Assembly (NCBI RefSeq): GCF_014204835.1
Contig: NZ_JACHMD010000001.1
Location: 124,001 to 188,000 of the forward strand
DNA length: 64,000 bases
Source of the DNA: Microbacterium marinum
GTDB lineage: Bacteria; Actinomycetota; Actinomycetes; Actinomycetales; Microbacteriaceae
Direction of reading: 5' to 3'
Shown here: in pieces, positions 6,936-15,507 of the stretch
Layout of the letters: every line of letters begins with the position of its first letter
Position numbering within the stretch: position 1 is the first letter of the stretch
The notes under the pieces: generated by a model
Database searches by the model: none
Told to the model about the DNA's origin: nothing
The model's input: the letters and a program-made list of their open reading frames with translations, nothing else
Made by a program: the position numbers and the translations under genes

Positions 6936-9161
6936 TCAGGCGTCGACGTTGGACGCCTGACGGCCCGCAAGCTCCTCGATGACGTCGTCGCCGATGCGCG
7001 CCTCCTCGAACGGGGCGTCGATTTCGGCGCGCTCAAGCATCTCGGTCATCTTGCGACGACGCTGACGCGTGATGAGCGTCACGACGGTGCCCGAGCGGCC
7101 CGCGCGACCGGTGCGCCCGGCGCGGTGGGTGTACGTCTTGTACTCGTCGGGAGCGTCCGCCTGCACGACCAGGTCGATGTCATCGACGTGGATGCCGCGG
7201 GCAGCGACGTCCGTCGCGACGAGGACGTTGACCTTGCCCTTCGTCAGCCGCTCGAGGTTGCGGGTGCGCTTGGCCTGGTTGAGGTCACCGTGCAGCGCGA
7301 CGGCCGCGATACCGGCATCCTCGAACTGCTCGACGAGCATCTCGGAGAACGCACGGGTGCGGGTGAAGACGAGGGTCTTGCCGTCGCGGTCGACGAGCGA
7401 GCTGAGGATCTCGGCCTTGTCGCGGTGGTCGATGACGAGCACGCGGTGGTCGATCGTCCCGGTGTCCTGGGTCTCGCCGGCCACCTCGTAGACGGCCGGG
7501 TCGACGAGGAACTCGTCGACGAGAGCAGCGACCTCGCGGTCGAGCGTCGCCGAGAACAGCAGCTTCTGGGCGCCGTCCTGCACGAGGCGGAGGATGCGCT
7601 GCATCGGCTCGAGGAAGCCGAGCTCGCTCATGTGGTCGGCCTCGTCGAGGACGACCATGCGGATCTCGGACAGGTCGAGCTTGCCCTGCGCCTGCAGGTC
7701 TTCGATGCGGCCCGGGGTGCCGATGATGATGTCGACACCCTTCTTCAGCGCGCCCACCTGCCGCGCCTGGGGCACGCCGCCGTAGATCTGCGTCGTGAAC
7801 AGGCCGACGCTGCGCGCGAGGCTCTGCACGGTGCGGTCGATCTGCAGCGCGAGCTCGCGGGTCGGCGCGAGGATCAGCGCCTTCGGCGACCGCCCGAACT
7901 CGCGGCGCTGGCCGGCCTGGCTGCGGAGGATCGACTCGACGAGCGGGGCACCGAACGCGATCGTCTTGCCGGAACCGGTGCGCCCGCGGGCGAGCACGTC
8001 GCGACCCTCGAGGATCGGGCCGATGGTGGCCGCCTGGATCGGGAACGGCGCGGCCGCACCCATGTCGGCGAGCGTCCTCACCAGGTTGTCGCCGAGGCCG
8101 AGCTCGGCGAAGGACGACTGCTCGACGCTCTCGGCGTCGACGGCCTTAGCCTGCAGACGCTCGTGCACGACGTCGGCACGCTGCGCCTGGGCGTTGGTCT
8201 CGGCGGACCCCCCACGGCCACTCCACGCGCCGCTGTCGCGTCGCGTGGAGCCTCCGGCCGCGTGGCCCCAGCTCGAACGGCTCGGGCCGTCGCCTCGGCG
8301 GGGTCGGTCGTCGCGCTGCGGCCGGTCGCCGAGGTCACGACGCGGACGGTCGTCGCGCTCGAAGCGGGGGCGCTCGGCGCGCTGCGGGCGGTCGAAGCCG
8401 GGGCGGTCGTCACGGCGCGGGCGGTCGTCGAAGCTCCGCGCGGGGCGGTCGTCACGACGCGGGCGATCGTCGAAGCTCCGCGCGGGGCGGTCGTCACGAC
8501 GCGGACGGTCGTCGCGCTCGTACCGCGGGCGGTCGGCGCGCTGCGGGCGGTCGAAGCCACCGCGGTCGTCACGTTGCGGGCGGTCGCCGAAGTCGCGGCG
8601 CGGACGGTCGTCGCGCTCGTACCGCGGACGCTCGGCGCGCTGCGGGCGGTCGAAGCCACCGCGGTCATCGCGACGCGGGCGGTCATCGAAGCTCCGCGCA
8701 GGACGGTCATCGCGCCGCGGACGCTCGTCACGGTCGAACGATCGAGCCGGCCGGTCGCCGACGTCACGACGCGGACGGCTGTCCCGGTCGCCGAGCGAGC
8801 GCTGCGGGCGGTCGTCCCGGCCGAAGCGGGGCCGGTCGCCGTCGAACGACCGACGCGGACGCTCGTCGGCATCGCGACGCGGGCGCTCGTCGCGGTCGAA
8901 GCGGCGGTCGCCACGGGCCTGCGAGCGGATGCCGCGTGCCTCGTCGCGTCCGACGCGCTCCTGTGCGCTCCAGCGGCCCTTCGCAGCGGCGCCGCCCTCT
9001 TCGGGGGCGCGGTAGCCGCGGTGGCTGGGGCTCTTGCTGCCGGCGGTTCCGGCCGAGGACTGACCGGGACGGCGCTTGGCGTCCTGGTACGAGGTCTTCT
9101 TGCCGTAGCGCGGCTCGAAGTTCTGCGCGCGGCCGCCGGCCGGCTTCTTGTTCTTGGGCAT
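6936..9161 (-). CDS. DEAD/DEAH-box RNA helicase with Arg/Asp-rich repeat N-terminus
   Basis: This is a 741-residue superfamily 2 helicase expected to remodel RNA (ribosome assembly or mRNA decay). The core starts near residue 350 and shows, in order: Q motif FPIQAATI, motif I ARGRTGSGKT (391-400), PTRELALQ, GTPGRIEDL, DEAD (506-509), SAT (537-539) and HRAGRTGRAG. Unusually, the disordered region comes first: residues about 86-295 are a repetitive DRPRRDDRPARSF-type tract. The C-terminus is short. I chose ATG 9161 because AGAAGGAA lies at the right spacing; the frame runs back to 9245 without support. A small inverted repeat lies just upstream of the ribosome-binding site. Confidence 0.93.
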   Translation of the reverse strand: MPKNKKPAGGRAQNFEPRYGKKTSYQDAKRRPGQSSAGTAGSKSPSHRGYRAPEEGGAAAKGRWSAQERVGRDEARGIRSQARGDRRFDRDERPRRDADERPRRSFDGDRPRFGRDDRPQRSLGDRDSRPRRDVGDRPARSFDRDERPRRDDRPARSFDDRPRRDDRGGFDRPQRAERPRYERDDRPRRDFGDRPQRDDRGGFDRPQRADRPRYERDDRPRRDDRPARSFDDRPRRDDRPARSFDDRPRRDDRPGFDRPQRAERPRFERDDRPRRDLGDRPQRDDRPRRGDGPSRSSWGHAAGGSTRRDSGAWSGRGGSAETNAQAQRADVVHERLQAKAVDAESVEQSSFAELGLGDNLVRTLADMGAAAPFPIQAATIGPILEGRDVLARGRTGSGKTIAFGAPLVESILRSQAGQRREFGRSPKALILAPTRELALQIDRTVQSLARSVGLFTTQIYGGVPQARQVGALKKGVDIIIGTPGRIEDLQAQGKLDLSEIRMVVLDEADHMSELGFLEPMQRILRLVQDGAQKLLFSATLDREVAALVDEFLVDPAVYEVAGETQDTGTIDHRVLVIDHRDKAEILSSLVDRDGKTLVFTRTRAFSEMLVEQFEDAGIAAVALHGDLNQAKRTRNLERLTKGKVNVLVATDVAARGIHVDDIDLVVQADAPDEYKTYTHRAGRTGRAGRSGTVVTLITRQRRRKMTEMLERAEIDAPFEEARIGDDVIEELAGRQASNVDA
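8284..8910 (-). repeat. in-gene tandem repeats encoding the helicase Arg/Asp tract
   Basis: Direct repeats inside the helicase gene: a 42-base unit repeats around 8404, 8446 and 8488 (about 14 residues of the RPARSFDDRPRRDD type), and a longer block recurs with a 99-base offset (8521 and 8620, 33 residues). Copies are nearly identical at the DNA level, so the tract probably changes length by slippage or recombination. Confidence 0.85.
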
Positions 9162-9177
9162 GGGAGATTCCTTCTGA

Positions 9178-9193
9178 GTTCTCACACGAGAAC
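9178..9193 (-). promoter_or_regulatory. inverted repeat in the helicase leader
   Basis: GTTCTC-ACAC-GAGAAC forms a 6-bp stem in the leader mRNA just before the AGAAGGAA ribosome-binding site of the helicase gene. It could be an mRNA hairpin that affects translation or stability, or an operator. Function is inferred only from position. Confidence 0.35.
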
Positions 9194-9449
9194 AGCGCTG
9201 CGCACACACGCAGACATACCCGGGCTGTCGTCGACCGGGGGCCATTCCAGTTACTGGTTCCGAAACCGCGGATCGGGTTTCGAGATCGGCCCCGAGGACT
9301 CACACAGAATGCCCGTGCACAGCACGGTGTCCTCCGCCGACTCCCCCACGATACCGGACGCTCCTGGGAGGCCGCCGGGCGCGGGCACCGCCGCACCGCC
9401 GACAGACCCGCGCACCACCCACGCCGCGCGCCGCCGATACGCTGTGCCC

Positions 9450-10355
9450 ATGAGCGCCGACCCCACCGGAACCCGATTCACGCTGCGCGCCGCCGACGTC
9501 TCCGCGGAGGTCACCGAGGTCGGCGCCGCCCTGCGCGCACTGCGGGTGGCGGGTGTCGACCTGGTCCCGGCATACCCCGACGATGCGCCGACGCCGGCGG
9601 CATCCGGGATCGTGCTCGTCCCCTGGCCCAACCGTGTCCGCGACGGGCGCTGGAACGACGACGGGGAGGAGCGTCAGCTGGCGATCACCGAGCCGAAGTT
9701 CGGCAACGCATCGCACGGTCTCCTCCGCTACACCGCCTACCGCGTCGAGTCTCAGACCGACGGCAGCCTCACGCTGCGCGCCGACGTCTACCCGCAGACC
9801 GGATATCCGTACCACCTCGCGACCCGTGTGACCTACGCACTGACCGCCGACGGCATCGAGGTCATCCACACCATCGACAACGTCGGTACGGATGCCGCGC
9901 CGGTGGCCCTCGGCACGCACCCGTACTTCCAGATCTCCGACGTCGACACCGCCGATCTGACCCTTCAGCTCGAGGCGGAGATGTGGTTCCGGCTGGACGA
10001 GCAGAACATCCCGGTCGCGGAGGAGCCGCTCGACGAGGCGCACGACCTCCGCGAGCCGCGCCGCGTCGGCGACCTCGCTCTCGACGCCGCCTTCGCCGGT
10101 CTCGCCCGCGACGCGCACGACCGTGCGAACACGGTCCTCGCTGCTCCCGACGGACGCCGCCTCGTCGTCTGGGCGGGAACCGGCTTCGACTACGTCCAGC
10201 TCTTCGTGACGGATCGGTACCCCGGCCACGACGTGGCGGTGGCGATCGAGCCGATGACGGCGCCCGCCGACGCGTTCAACTCCGGTCGGAGCCTGCGACG
10301 GCTCGCCCCGGGCGAGCGGTGGGAGCTGCACTGGGGCGTTCGTTTCGACGCGTGA
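9450..10355 (+). CDS. aldose 1-epimerase family protein
   Basis: A 301-residue protein of the galactose-mutarotase-like fold, expected to interconvert alpha and beta anomers of a sugar. Features fitting the family are the N-terminal beta-rich start (RFTLRAADVSAEVTEVGAALRAL), the substrate-site segment PWPNRVRDGRW, the segment GTHPYF carrying the catalytic-type histidine, and AIEPMTAPADAFN near the end. The ATG at 9450 is preceded by TACGCT (9438-9443) and six bases, so it appears leaderless. The same frame is open back to 6780, but there it is only antisense of the helicase. It stands alone, so the physiological sugar is not evident. Confidence 0.9.
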   Translation: MSADPTGTRFTLRAADVSAEVTEVGAALRALRVAGVDLVPAYPDDAPTPAASGIVLVPWPNRVRDGRWNDDGEERQLAITEPKFGNASHGLLRYTAYRVESQTDGSLTLRADVYPQTGYPYHLATRVTYALTADGIEVIHTIDNVGTDAAPVALGTHPYFQISDVDTADLTLQLEAEMWFRLDEQNIPVAEEPLDEAHDLREPRRVGDLALDAAFAGLARDAHDRANTVLAAPDGRRLVVWAGTGFDYVQLFVTDRYPGHDVAVAIEPMTAPADAFNSGRSLRRLAPGERWELHWGVRFDA

Positions 10356-10389
10356 TCGGATGCCGCCGGCGCGGCGCACAATGGTCTGC

Positions 10390-10968
10390 ATGGCCGATCC
10401 CATCACCGTCGCGATCGAGCGACGCATCGATCCGGTCCGCACCGCAGAGGCCACGAGCTGGATGCAGGCGGGCACCGACCTGGCGACGACCTTCCCCGGC
10501 TTCCTCGGCTCGGGGTGGGTGCGCGCGGGCGAGGAGAGCGACCTCTGGTACATGCTCTACCGCTTCCGCGACATCTCCACCCTGGAGGAGTGGGAGCAGT
10601 CGTCGGCGCGGGAATGGTGGCTGCAGTCGGGTCAGGCGTTCGCCCGTGAGGAGCGGAGCGAGCGCCGCACCGGCATCGAGGGCTGGTTCGACGCGCCGGG
10701 CGGAACGATCCTCGAGCCTCAGGTCGCCACGGGAGCGATCGCCACGACGGCCACCGCGCCGCCCCGGTGGAAGCAGGCGGTCGCGATCTGGCTCGGGTTT
10801 TTCCCCACGAACGTCGTCGGCACGTGGCTCCTGGGCCTGATCCCGGGGTTCGTCGAGCTCCACCTCGTCGCACGGGTCGGGATCAGCACGGCGCTGTTCA
10901 CCCCGCTGATGGTGTTCTTCGTGCTGCCGTGGGTGACGCGGATGCTGCGCCCCTGGCTGCACCGCTGA
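10390..10968 (+). CDS. antibiotic biosynthesis monooxygenase-fold protein with membrane anchor
   Basis: 192 residues in two parts. The first ~100 residues resemble the small ABM (antibiotic biosynthesis monooxygenase, dimeric alpha-beta barrel) domain: TVAIERRIDP, the PGFLGSGWVRAGEE segment and WYMLYRFRD. The C-terminal third has two hydrophobic stretches (around 124-150 and 160-185) that should form membrane helices. Such two-part proteins are usually annotated only as ABM domain-containing; the reaction is unknown. A CACAAT box seven bases before ATG 10390 suggests a leaderless start. It converges with the RND transporter gene, two bases apart. Confidence 0.8.
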   Translation: MADPITVAIERRIDPVRTAEATSWMQAGTDLATTFPGFLGSGWVRAGEESDLWYMLYRFRDISTLEEWEQSSAREWWLQSGQAFAREERSERRTGIEGWFDAPGGTILEPQVATGAIATTATAPPRWKQAVAIWLGFFPTNVVGTWLLGLIPGFVELHLVARVGISTALFTPLMVFFVLPWVTRMLRPWLHR

Positions 10969-10970
10969 GG

Positions 10971-13900
10971 TCAGCGCTCCTCGGGGGCGCCGTCCGTGTC
11001 GGTCGGCTCCGTCGTGTCCGTCTCGGCCGGCTCCGGGGTGTCGTCCCCGTCTGAGGTCGGGATCTCCACGTCGGGCGATTCGGTCTGCACGGCGGCGAGC
11101 TCGTCGGCGGGCGCGTCGACCGGCTCCTCGGCGGGCTCGACCGGCTCGTCAGCCGACTCGACCGGCTCCTCGACCGACTCGACCGGCTCCTCGGCCGCCT
11201 CGACGGGCTCGTCGGCCGCCTCCACGGGCTCGTCCGTTGCCGCGCTGCCCTCTGCGTCCACGACAGCGTCGTCGACGACGGGAGCCGCGATCTCGATGTC
11301 CGGCGCCTCTTCGATGATCGGGTCGATCACGACCGCCGCGGCACCCGTGACGGTGGCCGCCTCGGCCAGCGCGCGCCGCTCACGGCGGGACTGGGGCGCG
11401 GCGGCGGCGGCATCCTTCGCCTGCGGCAGGGGCTCGCCACGCTTCGCGGCGCGACGCTCCTTGGCTCCCTCGACGAGGTTGTAGAGGGCGGGCAGCACGA
11501 GCAGGGTCAGGACGGTCGACGAGATCAGACCGCCGATCACCACGATGGCCAGCGGCTGGGAGATGAACCCGCCGTGCCCCGTGATCCCGAGCGCCATCGG
11601 CGTGAGGGCGAAGATCGTCGCCAGCGCGGTCATCAGGATCGGCCGCAGTCGGCGAGCACCACCGGCGATCACCGCATCCGGGGTCGTCAGCCCCTTCTCG
11701 CGGTACTGGTTCACGAGGTCTACGAGGACGATCGCGTTCGTGACGACGATGCCGACGAGCATGAGCACGCCGATGAGCGACGCGACGCCGAGCGGCACGC
11801 CCGACACGATCTGGAGCAGGATCGCCCCGGTCGCGGCGAACGGCACCGAGATGAGCAGGAGGATCGGCTGTCGCAGCGACTTGAAGGTCGCGACCATGAC
11901 GATGTAGACGATCAGGATCGCCGCGAGGATCGCCAACCCGAGCTGGGTGAAGGCGTCCTGCTGCTGGGTCACGACGCCGCCGACGGCGGCGTTCGCCCCG
12001 TCGGGAAGGTCGAGCGCGTCGAGCGCCTGGCTCACGGTCGCCGAGGCGGCGGTGAGGTCGTCCGACGACGGAGTGATGGTCACCGAGGCGGTGCGCTGGC
12101 CGCGCTCGGTGGTGATCGACGAGGGGCCCTCCGACTCTTCGACGGTGGCCACCTCGTCGAGGCGGACGAGTCCGGCGGCCCCCGCGATCTCGAGCCCGCG
12201 GAGTCCCTCGATGGTGTCGGGGATCTCGTCGGCCTGCAGGTACACCGTCAGCGAGGTGTCGTCGATCTCGACGGTGCCGACCTGGCGGGGCTGCATCGTG
12301 TTCGAGACGAGCGCGCCGACCGAGACTTCGGACAGACCGAGGGATGCCGCCTCGTCGCGGTCGACGGTCACGGCGACGAACGGGAGGGATGCCGACAGGT
12401 TCGACTCCACCTGCTCGATGCCGTCCTCGCCCTCGACGGCCGCGATGACCTCGTCGGTGGCATCGCGGAGGACGCCGGCATCGGGGGCCGTGACGTCGAC
12501 TTCGATGTCGTTCGACCCGAACCCGCCCTGCGCCGCGGCGATCGAGATCTCGCCCGCGTCGTCGATTCCGGCGAGCGCGTCCTGCACGTCGGCGCGGACG
12601 GTCTCCTGATCGGCATCCGGATCCGTCGTGATGGAGTACGTGATTCCCGACCCGCCGCCGGTGAACGCGTCGCGCAGCTCCGACCCGCTCGAGCCGATCG
12701 AGGTCTGCACGGTGTCGATGCCGTCGATGCCCAGCAGGGCGTCTTCGACGACGGCCGCGGCCTCGTCCTGGGTGGTGAGGCTCGCCGTGTCGCCCACGTT
12801 CTGCGTGACGGTGAGGGTGTTCTGACCCGAGTCGCCGAGGAAGTTCGTCTTCATCAGCGGCACCGCGGCGATCGTGCCGCCGAGCACGATGAGCGCCAGC
12901 ACGAGGGTGGTCGCCGAGTGACGGAGCGTCCACCGCAGCACCGGGATGTACGCCTTCTGCATGCGGGAGGGCGGGGCCGCCGGGTCCTCCGGGTCGATCG
13001 CGCGGCCGTTCTCGTCGAGCACCGGCTTGCCGGGCCGCAGGAACCAGTAGGCCAGCACGGGCACGATCGTCAGTGCGACGAACAGCGACGCGAGCATCGC
13101 GATCGTGACGGTGAGGGCGAACGGGCGGAACAGTTCGCCGGTGAGATCGCCGACGAAGGCGATCGGCAGGAAGACCGCGACAGTCGTGAGGGTCGACGCG
13201 GTGATGGCGGCCGCCACTTCGCGCACGGCGAGCAGGATCGACGCCCGCTTGTCCGCGGTGCCCACGAAGTGACGCTTGATGTTCTCGATGACGACGATGG
13301 AGTCATCGACCACGCGACCGATCGCGATCGTGAGGGCGCCGAGGGTGAGGATGTTGAGCGAGTACCCGAACGCCTGGATGCCGACGAAGGTGATGAGCAC
13401 GCTCGTGGGGATCGAAATCGCGGTCACGAGAGTCGCGCGGACCGACAGCAGGAACACCAGGATGACGATCACTGCGAAGGCGAGACCGAGCAGGCCCTCC
13501 TGCGCCAGCGCCTCGATCGACTGCTCGATGTAGGGGGCCTGGTCGAACACGATGGTGAACTCGGCGCCGCCGCCGATGGCGTCCTGCAGGGCGGGCAGCG
13601 CATCGATCACGGCGTGCGACACCTCGACCGTGTTGGCGGCGGGGAGCTTCGTGATGGAGACCGTGAGCGCGGGCTCGCCGTCGACCCGTGAAATGGACTC
13701 GACCGGGTCCTCGTCGAGCGTCACCTCGGCGACGTCGCCGACGGTCGTGGCGCCGGCGGCGATCTGCTCCGCCGAGGACGGCACCAGGGGAAGGTCCGTG
13801 ATCTCGTCCACCGAGGAGAGCTTCGTTCCGGTCTGGACGGTGAGCGTCTGGTCGCCCTCGTCGACGGTGCCGCCGGGGAAGAGCACACCGTTCTGATCGA

Positions 13901-14549
13901 GCGCGTCGGTGATGGCCGTCTGCGTGTACCCGGCCTCGGCCAGCGCGGCCTGGTCGGGGACGATGGTGACGCGGGCGGTCTGACCGCCGATGATCTGCGC
14001 CGCGGCGACTCCCTCGAGGTCCTCGATGTCGGGTACGACGCTGTTCTCGAGTCGCGCCTGCACGTCGGCGGCGTCGTCGTAGCCGGTGAGGGCGAGGGAG
14101 ATGACCGGGAGGTCGTCGGTCGAGAACGCGAGGACGCTCGTGTCGATGCCGTCGGGCAGCGAGTCGTCGATCCGGCCGATCGCCTGGAGGATCTTCTGCT
14201 CGGCCGTGGCGAGGTTGGTGCCGTAGGCGAAGGACGCTTGGATGATCGAGGCGTTCGTGGTGCTCGTCGCGCTCGTCGATTCCAGGTCGGGGACGGCCTG
14301 GATCGCCTGTTCGATCGGCGTTGACACGTCGTTGCTCACCACATCGGGCGAGGCTCCCGGATAGGTCGTGAGGATCGACAGCTGCGGCAGCTCGATCGGC
14401 GGGATCAGCTCCTGCTTCAGGTTCGTCAGCGCGAGGCCGCCGAAGATCGCCGCGACGATCGTGATGAGGGCGATGAGCGCGCGGTTCTTGAGGCTCAGGA
14501 CGGCGAGGTTCGACACGACGGGCCTTGTCTTCGAGGTGGAGATGTCCAC
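10971..14549 (-). CDS. efflux RND transporter permease subunit (AcrB/HAE1-like)
   Basis: About 1,192 residues with RND architecture: a first helix after a short N-terminus (SLKNRALIALITIVAAIFGG), a large extracytoplasmic loop, helices, a second large loop and a second helix set. SNLAVLSLKNRA and LTTYPGASPDVV are typical of AcrB-type N-termini. It would be a proton-driven exporter in the plasma membrane; no periplasmic adaptor or outer-membrane partner is adjacent, as expected in an actinobacterium. The last ~120 residues form an acidic tail of repeated EEPVES/DEPVEA units, odd for the family. I chose GTG 14549; a GTG at 14603 in the same frame is possible. Confidence 0.9.
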   Translation of the reverse strand: MDISTSKTRPVVSNLAVLSLKNRALIALITIVAAIFGGLALTNLKQELIPPIELPQLSILTTYPGASPDVVSNDVSTPIEQAIQAVPDLESTSATSTTNASIIQASFAYGTNLATAEQKILQAIGRIDDSLPDGIDTSVLAFSTDDLPVISLALTGYDDAADVQARLENSVVPDIEDLEGVAAAQIIGGQTARVTIVPDQAALAEAGYTQTAITDALDQNGVLFPGGTVDEGDQTLTVQTGTKLSSVDEITDLPLVPSSAEQIAAGATTVGDVAEVTLDEDPVESISRVDGEPALTVSITKLPAANTVEVSHAVIDALPALQDAIGGGAEFTIVFDQAPYIEQSIEALAQEGLLGLAFAVIVILVFLLSVRATLVTAISIPTSVLITFVGIQAFGYSLNILTLGALTIAIGRVVDDSIVVIENIKRHFVGTADKRASILLAVREVAAAITASTLTTVAVFLPIAFVGDLTGELFRPFALTVTIAMLASLFVALTIVPVLAYWFLRPGKPVLDENGRAIDPEDPAAPPSRMQKAYIPVLRWTLRHSATTLVLALIVLGGTIAAVPLMKTNFLGDSGQNTLTVTQNVGDTASLTTQDEAAAVVEDALLGIDGIDTVQTSIGSSGSELRDAFTGGGSGITYSITTDPDADQETVRADVQDALAGIDDAGEISIAAAQGGFGSNDIEVDVTAPDAGVLRDATDEVIAAVEGEDGIEQVESNLSASLPFVAVTVDRDEAASLGLSEVSVGALVSNTMQPRQVGTVEIDDTSLTVYLQADEIPDTIEGLRGLEIAGAAGLVRLDEVATVEESEGPSSITTERGQRTASVTITPSSDDLTAASATVSQALDALDLPDGANAAVGGVVTQQQDAFTQLGLAILAAILIVYIVMVATFKSLRQPILLLISVPFAATGAILLQIVSGVPLGVASLIGVLMLVGIVVTNAIVLVDLVNQYREKGLTTPDAVIAGGARRLRPILMTALATIFALTPMALGITGHGGFISQPLAIVVIGGLISSTVLTLLVLPALYNLVEGAKERRAAKRGEPLPQAKDAAAAAPQSRRERRALAEAATVTGAAAVVIDPIIEEAPDIEIAAPVVDDAVVDAEGSAATDEPVEAADEPVEAAEEPVESVEEPVESADEPVEPAEEPVDAPADELAAVQTESPDVEIPTSDGDDTPEPAETDTTEPTDTDGAPEER
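10975..11290 (-). repeat. acidic PVE repeat tail coding region of the RND pump
   Basis: Short degenerate repeats, about 18-24 bases each, encode the cytoplasmic C-terminal tail with recurring EEPVES, DEPVEA and EEPVDA. The tail is strongly negative and likely disordered. It is not needed for transport in ordinary RND proteins. Confidence 0.7.
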
Positions 14550-14642
14550 GGTGCGCGTGGGATCACCCCCAGTTTCCCATGGGAGCGCGCCCTCCCGCCC
14601 CACGCCTGGGGCGATGTCACTCCGCGGGATGCCGCGCCCGGT

Positions 14643-15023
14643 TCACCGGACGAAGAAGCCGCCCAGCATGAGACCGACGCCCGCGGCCACGACGCAGGCG
14701 CCGAAGGTGCCCAGCAGGTTGGTCCACGCGAGGTCGCGTCGCCCGGCGCGCGCGAAGCGGGCGCTGTCGACGGAGACGGTGCTGAAGGTCGTGAAGCCGC
14801 CGAGCAGGCCGACACCGACGATCGCCACCCAGGGGTCGGCAACGAGGTCTCCGAGACCTGCGATGACGCCGAGGGCGAACGATCCGATGACGTTGACGAT
14901 GAGGATGCCGAGCGGGAACCGCCGGCTGCCCCGGCGGGCCGTGATCGCCCGGTCCACGAGATAGCGGAGCCCCGCACCGAGGCCACCGGCGACGACGAGG
15001 ATCACCAGCTCACCGCCGGTCAT
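14643..15023 (-). CDS. crcB: fluoride efflux channel CrcB/Fluc, second of pair
   Basis: This is a 126-residue, four-helix membrane protein of the CrcB/Fluc family, which exports fluoride. Conserved signatures are visible: GGLGAGLRYL near the start, NVIGSFALG (the central Asn and Gly-rich helix) and GLLGGFTTFSTVS. Its ATG overlaps the stop of the upstream crcB by four bases (ATGA), so the two are co-translated. Paired actinobacterial CrcB proteins are generally thought to form heterodimeric channels. Confidence 0.92.
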   Translation of the reverse strand: MTGGELVILVVAGGLGAGLRYLVDRAITARRGSRRFPLGILIVNVIGSFALGVIAGLGDLVADPWVAIVGVGLLGGFTTFSTVSVDSARFARAGRRDLAWTNLLGTFGACVVAAGVGLMLGGFFVR

Positions 15024-15424
15024 GCGGCATCCGCTCTGCGACCGCTGCCGACGACGAGCCCCACCCCAGCGGCGATGACCCCGCCGAAAAGGGAGACGGC
15101 GATGAGCACCAGGCCGACGACGGGGGCATCGGTGAAGACCTGGAGGGAGTGGACGGCGAAGGCGCTGTAGGTGGTGAAGCCACCGAGAAAGCCGGTCCCG
15201 ACCAGCAGGCGAAGGCCCGGGCGACGGTCGCCGAGCACGCCCAGAAGCAGGCCCAGCAGGAGCGAGCCGACGATGTTCACGCCCATCGTGACGGCGGGCA
15301 CGACCAGCGGGTGGGCGTCGGCGGGGAACGGCAGCACAGCCGCCGCACGCGCCGCGACGCCGGCGGCCCCGCCGATCACGACGATCAGCAGCGCCACCCA
15401 CCACACCGGACGATCGGATGCCAC
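15020..15424 (-). CDS. crcB: fluoride efflux channel CrcB/Fluc, first of pair
   Basis: The partner subunit is about 134 residues with four hydrophobic helices and the same landmarks: GGAAGVAARAAAV, NIVGSLLLG and GFLGGFTTYSAF. I chose the GTG at 15424 because a TAGCGT -10 box (complement of 15431-15436) lies exactly six bases before it; the GTG at 15430 would touch the -10 box. It overlaps its downstream partner by four bases. I found no fluoride-riboswitch-like structure in the short upstream gap. Confidence 0.9.
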   Translation of the reverse strand: MASDRPVWWVALLIVVIGGAAGVAARAAAVLPFPADAHPLVVPAVTMGVNIVGSLLLGLLLGVLGDRRPGLRLLVGTGFLGGFTTYSAFAVHSLQVFTDAPVVGLVLIAVSLFGGVIAAGVGLVVGSGRRADAA

Positions 15425-15507
15425 GGCCACACGCTATTGCCCGGAGCGGGAGCATCCCGTGGAGGGCACGCCGGAAAGCGCCCGTGAGCGCGGTGGTGTG
15501 TGGGGCG

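Noticed and set aside
6780..9449. Very long + strand open frame leading into the aldose epimerase gene
   Set aside because: It is antisense to the helicase, whose motifs are complete. The openness comes from the Arg/Asp repeat DNA and high GC. The real gene starts at ATG 9450 with a promoter.
11574..13691. 705-codon + strand open frame opposite the RND gene
   Set aside because: Antisense shadow of the transporter, highly charged with no domain.
15425..15507. Possible fluoride riboswitch upstream of crcB
   Set aside because: The -10 box lies six bases before the start codon, leaving no leader, and no crcB RNA core is visible.
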